Shown: positions 25,759 to 34,901 of the stretch, in pieces | Numbering within the stretch: the first letter of the stretch is position 1 | How the letters are laid out: every line of letters starts with the position of its first letter | From: Bradyrhizobium diazoefficiens | GTDB taxonomy: Bacteria > Pseudomonadota > Alphaproteobacteria > Rhizobiales > Xanthobacteraceae | Assembly: GCF_018129965.1 (NCBI RefSeq) | Contig: NZ_JAFCKW010000001.1 | Coordinates: 806,001-870,000, forward strand | Direction: 5' to 3' | Length of the DNA stretch: 64,000 nucleotides | Notes under the pieces: model-generated | Told to the model about the DNA's origin: nothing | Databases searched by the model: none | Seen by the model: only the letters and a program-made list of their open reading frames with translations | Program-made: the position numbers and the translations under genes

Positions 25759-26220
25759 TCACTGCACCGGCGCGGGCGGCTTCGATGGCGGGTTCGGTTT
25801 TGGTGGCGTGGGCTGCTTCTGCGAGACGACCGGCTTGGCCTGTGGCGCTGGCTCGGGTGCCGGAGGCGCCACCGGCGCGGACTGACCGACCGACAGCGAC
25901 ACGCCGAACACGCGCCATTGTCCGTCGACGGGAGCGAACAGCAGTTCGAAATTCACCTGCGACGGCACCGACGGAAAAAATCCCGCCATGTGCAGCAATC
26001 CGTTCGGCTCGATCTGCGGCAACAGCGACAATTGCGGGTCGATGACGGCGACGCCCGAGAGATCGAGCTTGTCGCCGCGCTGCTTGGCGAATATCTCCGC
26101 GAGCTTCGCGGCGGTGTTGACCTGGAAACCCGGCGCACCGAGATCGCGCAGCACAGTGTAGTTTCCGGTCTTGTTGGCGTGGTCGAGCGCCAGCAGCGTC
26201 GAGCGGATCAGCATCAGCAC
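25759..26220 (-). pseudogene. Hypothetical secreted protein, N-terminus probably lost
   Basis: The visible 153 residues from a GTG at 26220 (MLMLIRSTLLALDHANKTGN) make a small NTF2/DUF-like domain ending in a Pro/Lys-rich tail (QPTPPKPNPPSKPP). The same frame is open upstream to a stop at 26323 and reads SGPSAQQAPPQPAAPAQQQP, the sort of Gln/Pro/Ala linker that follows a signal peptide, but there is no start codon or signal sequence. The gene therefore looks beheaded near 26320. Alternatively it is still translated from the GTG as a cytoplasmic protein. Confidence 0.55.
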
Positions 26221-26437
26221 GCCGTTGCGGTCGATATTGGCGGGCTTGGCCGCCGGCTGTTGCTGCGCCGGTGCCGCAGGCTGCGGTGGCGCCTGCTGCG
26301 CAGACGGGCCAGACCCCGGACATCAACCGTTCCGTTGAAGTCGGCGACGAGGCTGCAATCGGGCTTTCCCTTTTTGCCAACTGTTTCTCAATTGCAACGG
26401 ACCGTTTCTGAACGATGACATCGGCGCACCGATCAGA

Positions 26438-26716
26438 TCAGGCAAGCGGATGAAACGCCGGCGGCAAGGGCACGCGCACCAGCTCACTGAGATCCAGGGT
26501 CTCCCCGCTATCCGTGATGTCGGAGAACAATACCTCGACAAACGGATGCTGGCGGTTGAACGCAGGACCTCGCTGGTATTTGGCGCTCACGATGCGCTGG
26601 AGTGCGGGAAGGTTCAGCACCCGAGAATTCAACTCCGAAGCCAACGACGGCTGGGTCGATCCCGCCGAATTGGCTGCTTCAGCCGACTGCAAGGGCACGC
26701 CGAAAGCGGCTACCAT
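26438..26716 (-). CDS. Hypothetical protein coupled to a tiny membrane protein (92 aa)
   Basis: A frame from the ATG at 26716 (MVAAFGVPLQSAEAANSAGS) to TGA 26438 shows a moderate GC3 bias and ends LVRVPLPPAFHPLA. No family is recognised; the middle part VLNLPALQRIVSAKYQRGPA looks globular. Its ATG overlaps the stop codon of the 35-aa ORF upstream (ATGGTAG), which suggests translational coupling and supports both. Confidence 0.45.
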   Translation of the reverse strand: MVAAFGVPLQSAEAANSAGSTQPSLASELNSRVLNLPALQRIVSAKYQRGPAFNRQHPFVEVLFSDITDSGETLDLSELVRVPLPPAFHPLA

Positions 26717-26817
26717 TGTATGAGCATCGCAGCGGCAATCAGAAGCACGAAGAAGACCGGCATCAACACCGGGGGTACGAGCCACTCGCGAAGACCGATT
26801 CCGGGAGAATCCGACAT
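26710..26817 (-). CDS. Predicted 35-aa single-pass membrane peptide
   Basis: The minus-strand frame from the ATG at 26817 (MSDSPGIGLREWLVPPVLMP then VFFVLLIAAAMLIQW) to TAG 26710 encodes a short polar head and one strong membrane helix. The ribosome site AAAAGGCGG lies six to eight bases upstream. The stop overlaps the start of the 92-aa ORF. I do not recognise it, but the combination of site, helix and coupling makes a real gene likely. The remaining bases 26818-27052 hold no other gene. Confidence 0.55.
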   Translation of the reverse strand: MSDSPGIGLREWLVPPVLMPVFFVLLIAAAMLIQW

Positions 26818-27052
26818 ATCGACCGCCTTTTGATCACGGCGGGAGCGCAACGCTCTCAGTCACCGATAACAGCCGAGGGGCGCGCGGTAATTAGCTCTAT
26901 ATGGTGAGCTCTGACCGAATAACGAGGCCTCACCGAAACTATTCGTCAAGGCAAGCATTGAACCGGGTTAAAAGAGCTGGCGCCGAGAGTCACCTGCCCA
27001 AAAGTGCCCCGTTCAGCCGACGCCGGCACCTGCAACCTGATCGGGCCCGAAC

Positions 27053-27313
27053 ATGATCGCGTTTCCAAATCACAGCCGCTCCTATGACCGGACACGCCGA
27101 GCCGTGAGGTTCTGGGGACATGACAGCGCCATCGAGGCCTCGTTCTACATCGATGAGGGCGCATTGAAGCAGATCCAGCCGGGCGCTCTTTCCAGCGAAT
27201 CCGGCTTTCTGTCCGCGTTCGATTCTCACCGCGACCTGATCTGCGCCGCTGCGGCCCGGAAATATGTCCGCGGCAGCAGGGGTTCTTACGAACTGGTCGC
27301 GGGAGATTTTTGA
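27053..27313 (+). CDS. DUF1488 family protein
   Basis: An 86-residue protein of the DUF1488 family, function unknown. It starts MIAFPNHSRSYDRTRRAVRF, followed by WGHDSAIEASFYID and the typical DAF/FDSHRDLICAAAARKY-type helix and SYELVAGDF ending. Such proteins are widespread in rhizobia, often next to cold-shock or stress genes. It is alone here, divergent from the two small ORFs. No strong ribosome site is seen. Confidence 0.75.
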   Translation: MIAFPNHSRSYDRTRRAVRFWGHDSAIEASFYIDEGALKQIQPGALSSESGFLSAFDSHRDLICAAAARKYVRGSRGSYELVAGDF

Positions 27314-27340
27314 AACAGTCTGTTTGAACGTCTCCCGGGT

Positions 27341-28177
27341 CTAGCTCGCCCAGTTCTCGCGGAATTCGGGAAACAGCGTCAGCCCGCCGCAGGCGTAGAT
27401 GGTCTGACCGGTGATATAGCTCGCCTCGTCAGACGCCAGGAAGGCAAACACCGCCGCGATCTCTTCCGGCGTGCCGACTCGGCCGAGCGGAATGTGACTG
27501 GCGACCTCGCCGCGCTTCCTCGGATCGTCCCGCCAGGCTGCATTGATCGGCGTGTCGATCGCGCCCGGCCCGACCGCGTTGACGCGAATGCCACGGCCGG
27601 CGAACTCCAGCGCCAGCGTCCGCGTCAGGTTCGCCATGCCGCCCTTGCTGATCGAATAAGCGAGATAGCCGGGCTTTGGAATGATCTGGTGGACGCTGGA
27701 GCAATTGATGATGCTGCCGCCTCCGCCGCGCGCGACGAAATGCGCCAGCGCCTTCTGCGCGCAGAACACGGCGCCGTTGAGATTGACGTCGATGATGCGG
27801 CGATAGGTTTCGATATCCAGTGCCTCGCTCGACGATTCCGCCTGAAAGCCGGCATTGTTGACGAGGCAGTCGAGCCGCTTCCAGCGCGCCAGAATCGTCT
27901 CGAACATCGCGGCGATTTCCTTTTCGGAGGCGACGTCCGCCTGCACGACGACATGATCGAGCCGGCCGTGGCCTCGATCGCTCGACGCCTTCCGTGCAAG
28001 CGCAAGCGTTTCCTCCGCCCTCTCGACGTGGCCGAAATAATTGATGGCGACCGTCGCCCCCTCCTCGGCGAGGCGAATCGCCACCGCGCGGCCGATGCCC
28101 TGCGATGCGCCGGTCACCAGCGCATATTGGCCGACAAGGCGTGAGGGAAACTGGGTCGAACGTTCGGTCTGCGGCAT
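27341..28177 (-). CDS. Short-chain dehydrogenase (glucose 1-dehydrogenase-like SDR)
   Basis: A 278-residue NAD(P)-dependent oxidoreductase. I place the start at the ATG at 28177 (MPQTERSTQFPSRLVGQYAL), which has GGAG seven bases upstream; upstream ATGs at 28210 and 28240 are less likely. The cofactor motif is TGASQGIG, followed by NNAG, 'CSSVHQIIPKPGYLAYSISKGG' with the catalytic Ser, Tyr and Lys, and a C-terminal SYITGQTIYACGGLTLFPEF. The latter ending is characteristic of glucose 1-dehydrogenase-like SDRs. It is divergent from dctA; a shared role is possible but not shown. Confidence 0.85.
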   Translation of the reverse strand: MPQTERSTQFPSRLVGQYALVTGASQGIGRAVAIRLAEEGATVAINYFGHVERAEETLALARKASSDRGHGRLDHVVVQADVASEKEIAAMFETILARWKRLDCLVNNAGFQAESSSEALDIETYRRIIDVNLNGAVFCAQKALAHFVARGGGGSIINCSSVHQIIPKPGYLAYSISKGGMANLTRTLALEFAGRGIRVNAVGPGAIDTPINAAWRDDPRKRGEVASHIPLGRVGTPEEIAAVFAFLASDEASYITGQTIYACGGLTLFPEFRENWAS

Positions 28178-28385
28178 GGTCGGCTCCGGATCATCTTGGC
28201 TTGACGTCATATCATCGAGGCAACGGGATTTTTGTTCCATCCCTGGGCCGCCGGCGCGGATACGAGATCAGTTGCGGTGCAGCGATCGATCCTCGTGCGA
28301 TCCGACAAAAATGTGATTGTCGCTTCTGCGGCCGCCATCACATGGTGTAAATCATGCAAGATCAATACGTTCCGGGTCCCAGGAT

Positions 28386-29720
28386 ATGACACAGATCGCG
28401 ATTCAGCCAGCCGTCCATCGCCGGCATCAGCCCTGGTATACGATCCTCTACGTCCAGGTGCTGATCGCAATCGCGCTCGGGGTGCTCGTCGGCTATCTCT
28501 ACCCCGATCTCGGCAAGGCGCTGAAGCCGCTCGGCGACGCCTTCATCGCGCTGATCAAGATGATGATCGCCCCCGTGATCTTCTGTACCGTGGTGCACGG
28601 CATCTCCTCGATGGGCGACCTCAAGCGCGTCGGCCGGGTCGGACTGAAGTCGCTGATCTATTTCGAGACTGTCTCGACCGTCGCGCTCGCCATCGGCCTC
28701 CTGGTCGGCGAGATTCTCCAGCCCGGACACGGCTTCAACATCGATCCCGCCACAATCGATCCGAAGTCGGTGGCGACCTATGTCAACAAGGCCCACGAGG
28801 ACGGCATCGTCGCCCATCTGATGGCGATCATACCGGACAGCTATGTGGGCGCGCTCGCGCGCGGCGATCTCCTGCAGGTGCTGCTGGTCTCGATCCTCTC
28901 CGGCTTCGCCATCGCCTTCCTCGGCAAGGCCGGCGAGCCGATCGCGGAGGCGATCGACAAGGCCGCAAAGATGTTCTTCGGCATCATTCGCATCATCGTG
29001 CGCGTGGCGCCGATCGGCGCGTTCGGCGCGATGGCGTTCACCGTCGGGGCCTATGGCCTCGGCTCGCTGCTCAACCTCGCCGCGCTGATCGGGACGTTCT
29101 ATCTCACCAGCATCCTGTTCGTGCTGATCGTGCTGGGCTCGATCGCCCGGCTCGCCGGCTTCTCGATCCTGCGCTTCATCGCCTACATCAAGGACGAGCT
29201 TTTGATCGTGCTCGGCACATCCTCGTCCGAGACCGTGCTACCGCAGATGATCCAGAAGATGGAGCATCTCGGCGCCTCGCGCTCGGTGGTCGGACTCGTG
29301 ATCCCGACCGGCTACAGCTTCAACCTCGACGGCACCAACATCTACATGACGCTGGCGACGCTGTTTCTGGCGCAGGCGACCAACACCCATCTGACGATCT
29401 GGCAGGAGCTCGGCATTCTCGGCATCGCCATGATCACCTCGAAGGGCGCCTCTGGCGTGACCGGGGCCGGCTTCATCACGCTGGCGGCGACGCTCTCGAT
29501 CGTGCCTGACATCCCGATCCAGTCGATCGCGATCCTGGTCGGTATCGACAAGTTCATGAGCGAATGCCGCGCCCTGACGAACCTGATCGGCAACGGCGTC
29601 GCCTGCGTCGTCATCAGCATCTCCGAAGGCGAGCTCGACCGCGACGCGCTGCACGAGACCATGGCGCATCCGATCGAGGTCGGTGAAGCGCTGGAGCCCG
29701 GCGGTAGCGCGGCCGCCTGA
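28386..29720 (+). CDS. dctA: C4-dicarboxylate:cation symporter DctA
   Basis: A 444-residue DAACS-family symporter that imports succinate, fumarate and malate with protons or sodium. The start is the ATG at 28386 ([20 protein letters not shown]). Multiple membrane helices are visible from about residue 20. Family motifs are '[17 protein letters not shown]', '[16 protein letters not shown]' and '[19 protein letters not shown]', with the serine-rich substrate loop and the NMDGT-like cation site. No sigma-54 promoter or DctB/DctD genes are visible nearby, unlike the classical rhizobial dct locus. It ends 18 bp from the convergent operon A. Confidence 0.93.
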   Translation: MTQIAIQPAVHRRHQPWYTILYVQVLIAIALGVLVGYLYPDLGKALKPLGDAFIALIKMMIAPVIFCTVVHGISSMGDLKRVGRVGLKSLIYFETVSTVALAIGLLVGEILQPGHGFNIDPATIDPKSVATYVNKAHEDGIVAHLMAIIPDSYVGALARGDLLQVLLVSILSGFAIAFLGKAGEPIAEAIDKAAKMFFGIIRIIVRVAPIGAFGAMAFTVGAYGLGSLLNLAALIGTFYLTSILFVLIVLGSIARLAGFSILRFIAYIKDELLIVLGTSSSETVLPQMIQKMEHLGASRSVVGLVIPTGYSFNLDGTNIYMTLATLFLAQATNTHLTIWQELGILGIAMITSKGASGVTGAGFITLAATLSIVPDIPIQSIAILVGIDKFMSECRALTNLIGNGVACVVISISEGELDRDALHETMAHPIEVGEALEPGGSAAA

Positions 29721-29738
29721 GCCGCGCTACGCGTCCGC

Positions 29739-30086
29739 TCAGCCATTCAGCGCGGTGACCACGACCTCGATCAGCGCTCCGCCGCCGAGATCGGCGACAC
29801 CGACGGTCGCGCGGGTGGGCAGATCGTCGCCGAAGAATTCGGTCCAGGCCGCGTCCATCTCCTTCTTCCTGGAGAGATCCGTGACGAAGATCGAGGCGCT
29901 GACGATGCGGCTCTTGTCGGTGCCGGCTTCCCTAAGATAGCCGGCGATCTTGCCGAGGATGTTGCGGGTCTGGTCGCCCATCGAGACCGAGGTGTCGTCG
30001 GCGATGGTGCCGCCGACGAACACGAAGCCGTTGGCTTCGACGGCGCGGTGCATGATGGGCGTGCGGATGCTGCGGGTGATGCTCAT
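29739..30086 (-). CDS. RidA family reactive imine/enamine deaminase
   Basis: A 115-residue RidA/YjgF protein that hydrolyses 2-imino or enamine intermediates released by flavin amino-acid oxidases to keto acids and ammonium. It starts MSITRSIRTPIMHRAVEANG and has the family region 'GGTIADDTSVSMGDQTRNIL' and a C-terminal ALIEVVVTAL strand. The usual arginine of the C-terminal 'R-x-x-V/C' signature is not obvious, so it may be a non-canonical Rid subfamily. It is the last gene of operon A and its start overlaps the stop of the flavoprotein gene by four bases. Confidence 0.85.
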   Translation of the reverse strand: MSITRSIRTPIMHRAVEANGFVFVGGTIADDTSVSMGDQTRNILGKIAGYLREAGTDKSRIVSASIFVTDLSRKKEMDAAWTEFFGDDLPTRATVGVADLGGGALIEVVVTALNG

Positions 30087-31222
30087 GATGTCCTCTTCTT
30101 AGAGCGTGTGGAGGGATGGAAGCGGTCGATGCCGAGATCGCCGATGCGGGTCTGGGTGCCGCCGTTGACGATCAGCTCGGCCATCACGGCGCCGGCGCCG
30201 GGGCCGAGCTGAAAACCGTGCAGCGAGAAGCCGAACTGGTGGTAGAGGCCCTTGTGCCGCGCGCTCGGCCCGAACACGGGGATGTCGTCCTTCATCCTGG
30301 CCTCGATGCCGGCCCATGCGCGCATGATCGTCGCGTCGCGCATCACCGGAAAAAGCTCGAACACGGTGCGCGCGCTGGTGGCGAGGCTCTTCCAGTCCAG
30401 CACCGTCTCGTTGCGGTCCTGATCCGGCGTTGCCAGGTGGCCGCCACCGATCAGCACGGTGCCGTTCTTGAACTGCTTGAAGGAGAGCTTTCGGCCGCGC
30501 AGGATCACGACGGGATCGATGAAATGCGGCACGCGCGAGGTAATCATCAGCATCGGCGCCACGGTCTCGACCGGGACCGGCTCCCCGAGCGCGGCCGCGA
30601 TCCTGCCGGCCCAGGCGCCGGCGGCGTTGACCAGCACCGGCGCGGCGAAGCTCTCGGTGCCGACATCGACATGCCAGAGGCCGTCGCTGTAGCGGATATT
30701 GCTGGCGGCCACGCCCTCGCGCACGGTGGTGCCGAGCTGCTCGGCCTTGCGCCGGAACGCCGTCGTCGTCTGCGCCGGATTGGCCGCGCCGTCGCGGCGC
30801 GAGACGACACCGCCGGGGCACGTCTCGGCCACCGCCGGCACGAGGCGCCGCAACTCGGCCGCATCGATCAACTCTTCATGGGTGAAGCCGAGGGCGTTGA
30901 GCTCCGCCACCCGTGCGCGGCAGACCGCAAGCTCGCCCTCGTTCTCGGCGACCAGCACCTGGCCGAAGCTCTCGAAGCTGCAATCGTCGTCGAGGAGGTC
31001 CGAAATTCTCTCCCAGATTGCCATCGAACGGATCGAGAGCGGAATTTCTGGGATGTGGCGCGCGAGCTGACGCACGCCGCCGGCGTTGACGCCGGAGGCA
31101 TGCCGGCCGGCATAGCCCTTCTCGATCAGCACCGGCTTGAGGCCGGCGAGGCAGAGATGCAGCGCCGTGGAGCATCCGTGGATGCCGCCGCCGACGACGA
31201 TCGCATCCACGTTGTGGCTCAT
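30083..31222 (-). CDS. FAD-dependent oxidoreductase, beta subunit (opine oxidase/HcnC-like)
   Basis: A 379-residue DAO-family flavoprotein, the catalytic beta subunit of a heterotrimeric amine/opine dehydrogenase of the HcnABC/OoxAB or D-hydroxyproline dehydrogenase type. Start MSHNVDAIVVGGGIHGCSTA at 31222 puts the FAD-binding GxGxxG at residue 13. Conserved later features are 'NAAGAWAGRIAAALGEPVPV' and the C-terminal FGFSLHGFQLGPGAG. Start overlaps the stop of the alpha-subunit gene (ATGA), and its own stop overlaps the start of RidA. It probably oxidises an imino or amino acid to an imine. Confidence 0.85.
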   Translation of the reverse strand: MSHNVDAIVVGGGIHGCSTALHLCLAGLKPVLIEKGYAGRHASGVNAGGVRQLARHIPEIPLSIRSMAIWERISDLLDDDCSFESFGQVLVAENEGELAVCRARVAELNALGFTHEELIDAAELRRLVPAVAETCPGGVVSRRDGAANPAQTTTAFRRKAEQLGTTVREGVAASNIRYSDGLWHVDVGTESFAAPVLVNAAGAWAGRIAAALGEPVPVETVAPMLMITSRVPHFIDPVVILRGRKLSFKQFKNGTVLIGGGHLATPDQDRNETVLDWKSLATSARTVFELFPVMRDATIMRAWAGIEARMKDDIPVFGPSARHKGLYHQFGFSLHGFQLGPGAGAVMAELIVNGGTQTRIGDLGIDRFHPSTRSKKRTS

Positions 31223-32637
31223 CCGCGCACCACGGCCTTGACGTCGGCTTCGCCCTTGGGAACGGCGGCGAGCTCGGCCAGCGTGATCGGCTTCACCGGC
31301 GCACGCAGCCGGTAATAGCCGATCGCCTGCGGCGTCTTCCCGCGCGCCTGCGCCATCAGCTCGGTGACGGTGAGGCCACACAGACGGCCCTGGCACGGGC
31401 CCATCCCGGTGCGGCGATAGGCCTTGAGCTGATTGGGCCCGGTCGCGCCGATCGCAACGGAATCGAGAACATCTTTCGCCGTCACCTCCTCGCAGCGGCA
31501 GACGATGGTGTCGCCAGAGGGAATGCGGAACTGCGGCGCGGGCCGGAATAGCGTGTCGAGGAAGACCCGGCCGCGTTCGGCCCTGGCGAGGTCGACGCGG
31601 AGCGTCGCCATGGCCGGAAGCTTCGCGGCCGTCGCTAGCGCCAGCGCCTCCACCGCTGCGCGCGCCGCGATACGCCCGCGCACCACAGCAGCGTTGGCTC
31701 CGCCGATGCCGGCGCCGTCGCCCGCGATCGCAATACCGGCCACCGACGAATTGCCGCTAGCATCGAGGACCGGCGACCAGCACAGCTGCAAATCATCCCA
31801 GCGATGCTCGACGCCGGCCGACATCGCGAGATTGACGTTGGGCACGACGCCCTGATGCAGCAGCAACAGGTCGACTGGAATGGTCTCGCGCTTGCCGCCC
31901 GCGACATAGCTTACGCTTGCGAGCTGTCCGTCACCGGATGCAGCAAGCTCGGTGACGCCGGAGACGACCTGCACCTTCGCCTTCACCTCGCGCATCATCG
32001 AGAGGCCCTTGGCGAAATAGGGCGACGTCAGAAAGGCGAAAGCGTGCGGCAGCGCGGCGAAATAATTGCCGCGTTCGGTGGTGTCGAGGATTCGGTCGAT
32101 CCGGCCACCGAGGCGCAGGATTTGCGCGGCGAGCAACCAGAGCAGGGGCCCCTGCCCCGCGATCACCGTGCGTCCATCGGGAACGAGCGCCGATGATTTC
32201 AGCATGGTCTGCGCGGCGCCCGCGGTCATGACGCCCGGCAGGGTCCAGCCGGGAATCGGAAACGGGCGCTCCAGCGCGCCGGTGGCAAGGATGACGCGCT
32301 TGGCCTTGACGAAAGCCGACGCGCCGCCAATGGACACCGCGATATCGAGATTGCGGTCGAGGCTCCAGACGGTCGCACGATGAATGACCTCGGCATTGCT
32401 CGCGCGCAGCGACTGCACGAGATCGGCACCCACCCAATAGTCGGCGCCGAGCTGGCTGCGCTCCGTCACGGGCGTGGACGAGATGGCCCGGAACACCTGG
32501 CCGCCGGGGCCGATATTCTCGTCGAGCAGCAGCGTGGACAGGCCGGCTTCGGCGGACGTCGCAGCAGCCGCAAGGCCCGCAGGCCCGGCCCCGATCACCA
32601 CCACGTCGTAATCTTCACGCTTGGGAGCCATGGTCAT
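31219..32637 (-). CDS. FAD/NAD-binding iron-sulfur oxidoreductase, alpha subunit (OoxA/HcnB-like)
   Basis: A 472-residue protein with a pyridine-nucleotide-disulfide-type fold: MTMAPKREDYDVVVIGAGPA at the N-terminus, GGQVF near 55 and a second dinucleotide-binding GQGPLLWLLAAQIL near 180. The C-terminus has a BFD-like [2Fe-2S] cluster region, CRCEE and GMGPCQGRLCG. It is the large subunit of the heterotrimeric dehydrogenase with the adjacent gamma (98 aa) and beta (379 aa) proteins. Start overlaps the gamma stop (ATGA), and the next gene overlaps likewise. Confidence 0.85.
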   Translation of the reverse strand: MTMAPKREDYDVVVIGAGPAGLAAAATSAEAGLSTLLLDENIGPGGQVFRAISSTPVTERSQLGADYWVGADLVQSLRASNAEVIHRATVWSLDRNLDIAVSIGGASAFVKAKRVILATGALERPFPIPGWTLPGVMTAGAAQTMLKSSALVPDGRTVIAGQGPLLWLLAAQILRLGGRIDRILDTTERGNYFAALPHAFAFLTSPYFAKGLSMMREVKAKVQVVSGVTELAASGDGQLASVSYVAGGKRETIPVDLLLLHQGVVPNVNLAMSAGVEHRWDDLQLCWSPVLDASGNSSVAGIAIAGDGAGIGGANAAVVRGRIAARAAVEALALATAAKLPAMATLRVDLARAERGRVFLDTLFRPAPQFRIPSGDTIVCRCEEVTAKDVLDSVAIGATGPNQLKAYRRTGMGPCQGRLCGLTVTELMAQARGKTPQAIGYYRLRAPVKPITLAELAAVPKGEADVKAVVRG

Positions 32638-32930
32638 TTTCCGATCTCCCGCTTGCCCTTCTGGATCTCGATCTGCATGCCCTCGGCGACGGGAACGATA
32701 CAGCCCTGCCGGTTGCCGACACCGTCGATGGTGACGAGGCAGTCGAAACACACGCCCATCATGCAATAGGGCAGCCGCGGCGCCCCGCTGACGGCAGTGG
32801 AGCGCCGCACGTCACGGCGCGAGGCCAGCAACGCAGCGGAGACGGTGTCACCCTGGCGCGCCGCAACGGCAACGCCGTCGACGAAGATCTGCACTTGCGG
32901 CCGCTTGTCCTGTTCGGATCGTTTGAACAT
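32634..32930 (-). CDS. (2Fe-2S) ferredoxin-like gamma subunit (HcnA-like)
   Basis: A 98-residue [2Fe-2S] protein. The start is the ATG at 32930 (MFKRSEQDKRPQVQIFVDGV), with AGGA upstream. The cluster-binding cysteines are in a CMMGVCFDC cluster (C-x4-C-x2-C) with a further Cys in NRQGC. It is the electron-transfer subunit of the heterotrimeric amine/opine dehydrogenase, where genes of about 100 residues are usual. It begins 19 bp after the DAO-family gene and its stop overlaps the alpha-subunit start. Confidence 0.88.
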   Translation of the reverse strand: MFKRSEQDKRPQVQIFVDGVAVAARQGDTVSAALLASRRDVRRSTAVSGAPRLPYCMMGVCFDCLVTIDGVGNRQGCIVPVAEGMQIEIQKGKREIGK

Positions 32931-32949
32931 GCTGGTTCCTTCGATATCG

Positions 32950-34086
32950 CTAGTAGCCGCTGGTGTTCGCCGCGCCGGCGGCACCAAAACGGCTGGCAGA
33001 GAACGCGCCGACCAGTTCGGGCTCGAGCGCGCCCTGCGCCACCATGCGCGCGATCTCGAAGGCGTGGTTGGAGGCGAGCGTGACGCCGGAATGACAGCAG
33101 GCGACGAAGGCGCCGGGATGCGTTTCCGACTGGTCGTAGATCGGAAAACCGTCTTGCGGCATGACGCGGATGCCGGCCCAGCTCCTGATGACATTGAGCC
33201 GCGACAGATGCGGGAACATGCGCTGGGCACGATCCGTCATCACCGCGCTGATCGAATGCTTCAGCGTGCGGTCGTCGAGTTCGTCTTCCTTGCTGTCGCC
33301 GATCATCACCGTGCCCTCGTCGGTCTGGCGCATCGTCGTGAGGGGATGCGCCAGGAACGGCATAGTGCGCTCGGTCACCACGATCTGGCCGCGGGTCGGG
33401 CCCATCGGCGCGTAAAGGCCGACCATCGGCGCGAGCGTCTGGTTGGCGTTGCCGGCGGCCAGCACGACCTTGGCGGCGCGCAGCTCGCCCTTTGGCGTCG
33501 TCAGGCGGAATTCGCCGCCGCTCTTGTCGATCGCCGAGACCGGGCGCTCGGGAAAATAGTCGATGCCGAATTCCTTGAAGCCGGTATGGAACGCGCGGAA
33601 CGTGCGCAACGAATTGACGTGGCCGTCGAGCGGGCAATAGCTGCCGCCGGACACCTCGGGCCCGATCAGCGGCAGCGACTTCTTCACCTCGGATGCGGAC
33701 AGCATCTCCATCTTGTAGTCGGCAGCGCCGGTCTGATTGTGCATGCGCTTGACCAGTTCGCCGCGCTGGCGGAATTCGTCCTCGCCGAGCGTCAGGTGGA
33801 AGCCGCCGTTCTGCTGAAGCGCCACATCGAGCCCGGTCTGCTGCTTCAGTTCGGACGCGAGCCTGCCCCACGCCTGCGACGCCTGCACGGTCCACACCGT
33901 ATAGGCCGGCATCCCCAGCCCTTTGCTCTGGACCCAGACCAGCGCAAAGTTGGCGCGCGAGGCGCGCTTTGTGATGTCGCCCTCGTCGAGCACGGCCACG
34001 CGCTTGCCGAGGCGTCCTAGGCCCCAGGCAATGGCGGAGCCGAGCAGTCCGCCGCCGACGACGGCGACGTCGTAATCTCCTGACAT
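32950..34086 (-). CDS. D-amino acid oxidase-like FAD-dependent oxidoreductase
   Basis: A 378-residue flavoenzyme of the DAO family with the FAD motif VAVVGGGLLGSAIAWGLGRL at residue 8 and the C-terminal 'ACCHSGVTLASNHAFEIARM'. It differs from the beta subunit downstream, so operon A holds two DAO-type flavoproteins. It likely oxidises a D-amino acid, N-methyl amino acid or opine. It follows the permease gene by 8 bp and precedes the ferredoxin gene by 19 bp. Substrate unknown. Confidence 0.85.
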   Translation of the reverse strand: MSGDYDVAVVGGGLLGSAIAWGLGRLGKRVAVLDEGDITKRASRANFALVWVQSKGLGMPAYTVWTVQASQAWGRLASELKQQTGLDVALQQNGGFHLTLGEDEFRQRGELVKRMHNQTGAADYKMEMLSASEVKKSLPLIGPEVSGGSYCPLDGHVNSLRTFRAFHTGFKEFGIDYFPERPVSAIDKSGGEFRLTTPKGELRAAKVVLAAGNANQTLAPMVGLYAPMGPTRGQIVVTERTMPFLAHPLTTMRQTDEGTVMIGDSKEDELDDRTLKHSISAVMTDRAQRMFPHLSRLNVIRSWAGIRVMPQDGFPIYDQSETHPGAFVACCHSGVTLASNHAFEIARMVAQGALEPELVGAFSASRFGAAGAANTSGY

Positions 34087-34094
34087 GTTTTCTC

Positions 34095-34901
34095 CTATCG
34101 TCCCGTATCGCCCTTGCCGGCGAGCACACGGTCGAGCCCGTAGAAGCGGTCGAGCAGAATGAGGGCGGTCATGGTAACAGCGATCACGCAGGCCGAGACC
34201 GACGTCACCAGCGGATCGATGTTGTCCTGGATATAAAGGAACATGCGCACGGGCAGCGTTTCGGTGCCGGGCGCCGCGAGGAAGACGGTCATGGTGAGAT
34301 CGTCGAAGGACTGGATGAAGGCGAGCGCCCAGCCGCTGATGACGCCGGGCAGGATCAGCGGCAAAGTCACACGGCGGAACAGCGTCCAGCCGCCGGCGCC
34401 GAGCGAGACCGCCGCCATCTCGACCGTGCGATCCATGCCTGTCGCCGCCGCCAGCGTCAGCCGCAGCGCGAACGGAAACACGATGATCACATGCGCGATG
34501 ATCAGCGCGGCAAAACTACCGCCAAGGCCGGCCGAGGTGAAGAAGCGCAGGAAGGCGATGCCGAGCACGACATGCGGGATCATCAGCGGCGACAGGAACA
34601 GCGCGGCGAGCGCATCGCGGCCGCGGAAGCGATAGCGTGCGATCGCGAGTGCAGCCGGCACCGCGAACAGCAGCGCCAGGAAGGACGACAGCGCCCCCAG
34701 CCCAAGGCTGACCCAGAACGCATGGATGAATTCGGGATAGTTGCCGATCGCCCTGAACCAGCGCAGCGAGAAGCCGTTGGTCGGCAGCGACAGGAAGCCC
34801 TCGGGGGTGAAGGCAACGAGGCAGACCACCAGGATCGGTGCCGCCATCACGATGACGAAGAGAGTGTGGAAGATCAGCGTGAGCGGGCCGTTCCGTCTCA
34901 T
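34095..34901 (-). CDS. ABC transporter permease, PotC type
   Basis: A 268-residue inner-membrane permease with six hydrophobic stretches and the EAA loop 'AAVSLGAGGWTLFRRVTLPL'. It resembles PotC/YdcV-type subunits that pair with a PotB-type permease for polyamine, amino-acid or opine import. Start is ATG at 34901, overlapping the preceding permease's stop by four bases. Third of four transport genes of operon A. Confidence 0.88.
   Translation of the reverse strand: MRRNGPLTLIFHTLFVIVMAAPILVVCLVAFTPEGFLSLPTNGFSLRWFRAIGNYPEFIHAFWVSLGLGALSSFLALLFAVPAALAIARYRFRGRDALAALFLSPLMIPHVVLGIAFLRFFTSAGLGGSFAALIIAHVIIVFPFALRLTLAAATGMDRTVEMAAVSLGAGGWTLFRRVTLPLILPGVISGWALAFIQSFDDLTMTVFLAAPGTETLPVRMFLYIQDNIDPLVTSVSACVIAVTMTALILLDRFYGLDRVLAGKGDTGR

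Noticed and set aside
26323..26437. Possible transposase remnant between the beheaded gene and the small ORFs
   Set aside because: No transposase motif, inverted ends or target duplication can be seen.
28178..28385. Sigma-54 promoter upstream of dctA
   Set aside because: The TGGCACG-N4-TTGC type pattern is not present in the gap, although rhizobial dctA genes often have one.
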